Positions 59,531 through 64,000 of a DNA stretch of 64,000 nt are shown piece by piece. This DNA is from Selaginella moellendorffii (lineage: Eukaryota; Streptophyta; Lycopodiopsida; Selaginellales; Selaginellaceae). The DNA lies in NCBI RefSeq assembly GCF_000143415.4, contig NW_003314301.1:61674-125673 (forward strand), read 5' to 3'. Within the stretch, counting starts at the first letter, position 1; each line of letters opens with the position of its first letter. The notes below the pieces were generated by a model that was not told the DNA's origin, searched no databases, and was given only the letters and a program-made list of their open reading frames with translations. Both the position numbers and the translations under genes were made by a program.

Positions 59531-60914
59531 CACTTCCATGTGTCATGTGTTAGTCCTTTTTGGGTCCCTTTTTTAGAGCCTCGCTTATTGCTCGCTTCGT
59601 GCTCATTCCTCGAGCACTTGTTGGGAGTTCCACTCCTGCTCTCGACCTATCAAGTTGGAGCTTTTAGTCCAAACGTGTTACGCTCATTTGGCTTTCGCTT
59701 CAGCCACTACCACGTGGCACCCTTCCGGCTCCACTTTGGGGCCTAGGGATTTTGTGTCTCACAGCGAGGAGGAGGGTACCCCACCGACTAAAGCAACATG
59801 GAGCTTAGGTTTAGACCCAAGCGGGATGCAAAACAAAGAGCGATACAACTTAGCAGAAGCTAAACTAATGTCTTAGGTGGTTGGATGTGCATTCCAACTA
59901 CTATCCCTACTATACATTTAAACCCCTCCCCACTTTGAGGAACACATGCTTTGGGCTTTCACCCCAAACCTCCCTTAATATTAGGAGTTAGTCTCTAGGA
60001 CAAGTTCAAAACTTACTAAATATGGAATATCCCTAGATTGCAAATTTGGCCACGGGACAAACACTATTGTGTTCAGAACAATCTTTATATTTTGTAGATA
60101 TGCCAAATGAGCAAGTCTAGCCACTTTCTATAAATAATTTTTGGGACCGAAATGAGACTAACACAAAAGGCATAATAGCAAAGGTGTTTGGTAAATACAG
60201 TAAAGTATCATATAGTGATATTAAGGGATTAGACTTAATACGTGAGGGCTTTTGCCAAGCCAGTGCAAGACAGAGCAAAAAAGAACTAACAAGCAGGGCC
60301 AAGTATGTTTGGCTAAATAGACACTTAGGAATTCCTTCTTTATGTTTATTTGGCTAAGTACAAATGCTAAGTTTAGTTTACTAACACTTGAATAAAAGGG
60401 GTTAATAAAGGGAACCAACAGTACTGACTTTTTTGCTGATATGGCAGTAAAGAGAGAGTGCCCATAAGAACTTGCCGACAAGTATCTTTCAATACCCGAA
60501 GTTATATTCACAATATAGGAGGAAGTTGGTTGAGTTTTGAAATTTGTATTCCTAAATTGAGAGTCATTTTTTCTCTGAGATAGAAAATTTTCCACAAATT
60601 TTCATACAATTTTCCAATGGTTAATCTATTAATCATTTTGCCTAGAAACCATTCCATTTTTGAAAGTCAGTATAAATTGGTGAAAGGGTTAGAGTTGACT
60701 TTAATTAGTTTAAACTTTAGTAAATAGTTTATATGATGGAGCCTAAAAGGGATATTAACTTTTAGGGTTAAGGCAATTGAGTAAATAAAGTTCAAAGTTG
60801 GTGTAAATAAGTGGTTATTACGCTTTTTTAAGAAAGGTGACCTTTATGCCTTTCTTTTATAATGTTATACTTGGTGGTAGATTGCACTTTGCATTTCGTT
60901 ACATTTTATGAGAG
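59531..60914. other. Gene-free region
   Basis: No gene, tRNA or clear element edge seen. It becomes AT-rich from about 60000. Confidence 0.5.
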
Positions 60915-61043
60915 TGTAAGCTCCTGAATTTGGACTTCTCGAGAGGTCACCCAGCCCATTACTATTTAAACCCAAGGACACTTAACTCTAAATATCCCAA
61001 GATCTTTAACCTATTAGAAAAGGGGGTACACTCTTGTTCATAG

Positions 61044-61238
61044 TGTAAGCTTCTAAGTTTGGACTTCTCGGGATGTCACCCAATCCAGTACTATTCAAAC
61101 CCAAGGATGCTTAACCCCAAATATCCCAAGACCTTTAACTAATTGAAAAAGGGGATGCATTCTTATTCATATGCCCCTTCCCTCTATATTTGAACCCTTA
61201 TGGATCATCTCTCGAGTTGTTCCCTTTAATTACTTACA
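61044..61238 (-). repeat. 3' LTR of the complete Cassandra-like element
   Basis: 195 bp with TGTAAG/CTTACA ends and 5S-like core. It pairs with 61455-61649. Confidence 0.88.
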
Positions 61239-61454
61239 ATCCACCACACTTCCCTGCAAGTTCACGCCCTCGTGAATGGAAGCTGAGAGCCATAGCCCTC
61301 CTCAGCTATGGCTCAGAGCCCCACTCTCTTGACACTCTACCCCTCGAGTTGAGCCCAGCGGGAGTAAACTAGACCAACTAGATGTCAATCAATATGTGGT
61401 GCGATTCCCCTAGCCAACCAACAGAGTTGGACCCGAAACCCCTCTGATACCAAA

Positions 61455-61649
61455 TGTAAGCTTCTGAGTTTGGATTTCCCGGGAGGTCATCCATCCTAGT
61501 ACTATTTAAACCCAAGGACGCTTAACCCCAAACATCCCAAGACCTTTAACCAATTGGAAAAAGGGGTGCACTTTTATTTATATACCCTTTCCCTTTATAT
61601 TTGAACCCTTATGGATTGTCTTTCGAGTCGTTCCCTTTGGTTGCTTACA
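61455..61649 (-). repeat. 5' LTR of the complete Cassandra-like element
   Basis: 195 bp. The best-preserved 5S-like core of the cluster lies at about 61472-61530. The PBS is directly to the left, two bases away. Confidence 0.9.
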
Positions 61650-61997
61650 TATAGGCCTTTTCCTTCTATATTTAAACCTTTATGGATTGTCTCTTGAGTT
61701 GTTCCCTTTGGTTGCTTACACATAAGCCCTTTCCCTTTATATTTAAACCCCATGGATTGTTTCTTAAGTCGTTTTTTTTTTATTACTTACAATTCACCAC
61801 ACTTTTCTATAAGTTTACACCCTTGTGAATGTAAGTTGAAAGCTACAGCTCTCTCAAGAGCCTCATTCTCTTGACACCTTACCCCTTGGGTTGAGCCTAG
61901 CTAGAGCAAACTAAATTTACCAAATGTAATCAACATGTGGTGCGATTCCCTTAAGCCAATCAACAGAGTCAAATTTGAGACTCGCTCCGATACCAAA

Positions 61998-62191
61998 TGT
62001 AAGTTTTTAAGTTTGGACTTCTTGGGAAGTCACCCAACTCAATACTATTCAAACCTAAGGATGTTTAATCCCGAGTATCCAAAGATTATTAACCAATTAA
62101 AAAAGGGGGTGCACTCTTATTTATGGGCCTTTTCCTTTTATATTTGAACCTTATGGATCGTCTTTCAAGTTGTTTTCTTTAGTTGCTTATA
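61998..62191 (-). repeat. 5' LTR of the second Cassandra-like element
   Basis: 194 bp, more diverged, ending in a degenerate CTTATA. The PBS complement lies at 61984-61995. Confidence 0.8.
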
Positions 62192-64000
62192 GAATAATAA
62201 GCTCTCACTAATCTTAATGTGGTCTTGATAGCTTTACACCTTGGTTGAGGATGATAATGTCCAACTTAGTTGTTGAGGTTGAGCTGTTAGTACCTATATT
62301 GTAGCATTATCTATTAAGAATTTGTGTATTATATGAGTCTATCTTTTGGTTGTCACTTTAGTTACGACTGAGCGTTGATCATGTATAGTTAGCCTCTTCA
62401 TAACATGTTTAGAGCTATTGGCTAGATGTATTGATGAGTTTATTATAATTTGATTGGATTCGAGTGGTCATTTAATTTGTGCTTATCCATGTTTTTATAT
62501 CTCGTACTTGGGGTGTTACCTTTTTGTTATACAAGTATATGACTCAATGATGTGAGTTTAGTATTTAGGTCTTGTAAAGGCAAGTTAAAGAATGATTGTT
62601 AGTTGTTTAGTGATTAATGATTGCTTGTAGAATTCATTGAGGACTGCTAATACTTGCTTCACTTAATGATGATTTAGCAATGATAGATTTGCTTTATCTT
62701 ATAGTGTTGCAGAGGATAATATTATATGCTTGCATGGTTTTTCCATATTGACATGTTGATTCCATCTTTGTTAATATCATTTGGTTGCATTTAGTCTATA
62801 GTGTTAGATTATATTAAGTTTTGGATATGGTGATTCACTTCTTGATAATGTGTTATTTATAATTAAGCATTGTTAAAGGATTGGTCTCAGATACTAAGTA
62901 AGATATCTTCAACGTTAGTTAGCTTGGTTGCTAAAAAGGTTTGAGTGGTGATTCATTTTTGCTTTATTTTAGCTTTGTTTTAGTGTTGATAGCATTAAAG
63001 TGATGTCCTATCATTGACATTATTGATGTTGAGATTTGAGTGAAGTGAAATGTCTCTCCATAAAATTAATATTGAGTTTCATTAGTCTCAATGTAGATAG
63101 TATTGATGATTTGCCTGTAATTTTGTGTTATTAGCATTTGCACATTTGCTAGTTAACAATTATATTGGCATTCAAATGAATTGAGTGGCAAGTTTGAGTT
63201 AGTTATGTTCTAGATAAGATTATTTAATAAAGGTTGAGCTTTGACTTTTCTTTGAAAAATGATTTAGTTATGAACTATCCTAGCTTTACGAGAGGAAGAG
63301 TTAATGATCAATATTAAAGTTGTTAGTTCTTTGTTGGGTTTGAGTTGAGGATATAGCGATCATTGATAATTCTTCATATATTTGTTATGAAGTGAGTTAT
63401 GTTTTGCTATAGAAGATGGATTTATGAAGGATTTTTTGGTGATCACTTGTTGAGTATAGGTTCGTTGCACTTGGCTTTTGGATTGATGCAAATATACTTT
63501 TCATTAGCTTTAGCATTATAAAATATAGCATCTAGATGTGTGAAGAAGGATATTATGGGTTGTATCATGATTTTGTTTTTAGCATTGAAGTTAATTTATA
63601 TGAGATTTATGATCATTAATAGGTGAAACTTGGCTATAAACTTCTTTGAGGTTTTTGTTCTTTGAGTGTTTAGAAGGGTTGGGGCCCAACTTCTCTCTCT
63701 ATGTGACTTGTCAATAGGGGCATATCATCTTTTGTAAGTTGGATGACATCTAGAGCAACAATAGTGGCTAACTTTGTTAATTATTTCTTTGTTGGCGATG
63801 GTCGGAAGGTGTTTGAGTTATAGTGCATTTATGTTAAATAAAGAGGTTACTTTAACTCATTTAAGTTGGTGCATTTTTCACAAAGTGTGAACATTGTGAA
63901 TTTTTTTGAGTTGTTTCTTTAGTGGTGGTCTAGACTAGAGTATACATCGACACAGATGTCAATTGTTTTTGGGGGGGTGAGGCAAGAGGGGGGGGGTGGG
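62192..64000. other. AT-rich, C-poor gene-free region
   Basis: The plus strand is rich in T and G and notably poor in C. No intact frame, terminal repeat or RNA gene was seen. The window ends in a G-run (63969-64000). Confidence 0.5.

Larger units (their letters stand above)
60915..62191 (-). mobile_element. Nested Cassandra-like TRIM elements with 5S-rRNA-derived LTRs
   Basis: Elements read on the minus strand. Complete unit: LTR 61044-61238 and LTR 61455-61649 (195 bp each, TGTAAG...CTTACA), internal region 61239-61454, PBS TGGTATCAGAGG at 61441-61452 (minus). The LTRs contain 5S rRNA sequence on the minus strand: GTTAAGCGTCCTTGGG and AGTACTAGGATGG...GACCTCCCGGGAA, the 5S promoter region. 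This unit sits inside an older LTR: 60915-61043 continues at 61655-61720, and 129 + 66 bp again makes 195 bp. The flanking CATAG / TATAG form the target duplication. A second unit has LTR remnant 61721-61791, internal 61792-61997, PBS TGGTATCGGAGC at 61984-61995 and LTR 61998-62191. No protein is encoded, as expected for Cassandra. Confidence 0.88.

Noticed and set aside
60915-62191. Array of 5S rRNA genes
   Set aside because: Only part of the 5S sequence is present, it is diverged, and each copy lies inside an LTR with PBS and matching ends, so these are transposable elements rather than rDNA.

Overview
The window looks like nuclear DNA of an early-diverging vascular plant, most likely a lycophyte such as Selaginella. 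The introns are very short (about 50-70 nt where I could place both splice sites) and the genes are tightly packed. The gene content is plant-specific: SKIP16, HSA32, DDM1, a CYP74 enzyme, a SIAMESE-related CDK inhibitor and a WAT1-like transporter. A flagellar-axoneme protein (CFAP263/CCDC113 type) implies swimming sperm. The species is an inference.

Layout. 0.3-3.7 kb: the nuclease FAN1 (minus), then a GH19 chitinase and a decayed tandem copy that also carries a duplicate of the FAN1 5' end. 6.6-11.3 kb: left arm of a large inverted repeat (GDSL esterase copy, nucleotide pyrophosphatase/phosphodiesterase (NPP) copy, germin-like gene), mostly decayed. 12.5-26.1 kb: a dense block with CENP-C (minus), SKIP16, a thioredoxin h/CXXS-like gene, a BET-type bromodomain gene (GTE, minus), a small mitochondrial-type protein, YIF1 and an HLTF/RAD5-like helicase. 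26.5-32.5 kb: right arm of the inverted repeat, with intact NPP, a GDSL gene interrupted by a 176-N assembly gap, a germin remnant and an inserted tail-to-tail pair of small LTR elements. 33-40 kb: SPT4, a synergin-gamma-like protein, CFAP263 and a WAT1-type transporter. 40.4-49.3 kb: a truncated HSA32-DDM1 duplicate, a large intronless P-loop NTPase resembling Crinkler-type NTPase-nuclease proteins, then HSA32 and DDM1. 49.5-53.9 kb: CYP74, a SIAMESE-related inhibitor and the CAAX protease RCE1. 54-64 kb: AT-rich, gene-free repeat land with a decayed LTR element, a minisatellite and a nested cluster of LTR elements whose LTRs contain 5S-rRNA-like sequence (Cassandra type).

Several genes serve chromosome maintenance (FAN1, HLTF-like, CENP-C, DDM1, GTE, SPT4). 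They are not an operon and I infer no joint regulation, except for divergent pairs that share very short promoters (CENP-C/SKIP16, GTE/small protein, SPT4/synergin). The findings I rate highest are the nested 5S-bearing LTR elements, the large inverted repeat with decay split between its arms, the inverted-dimer TRIM insertion, the intronless NTPase-nuclease gene and the in-frame 51-residue repeats in CENP-C.
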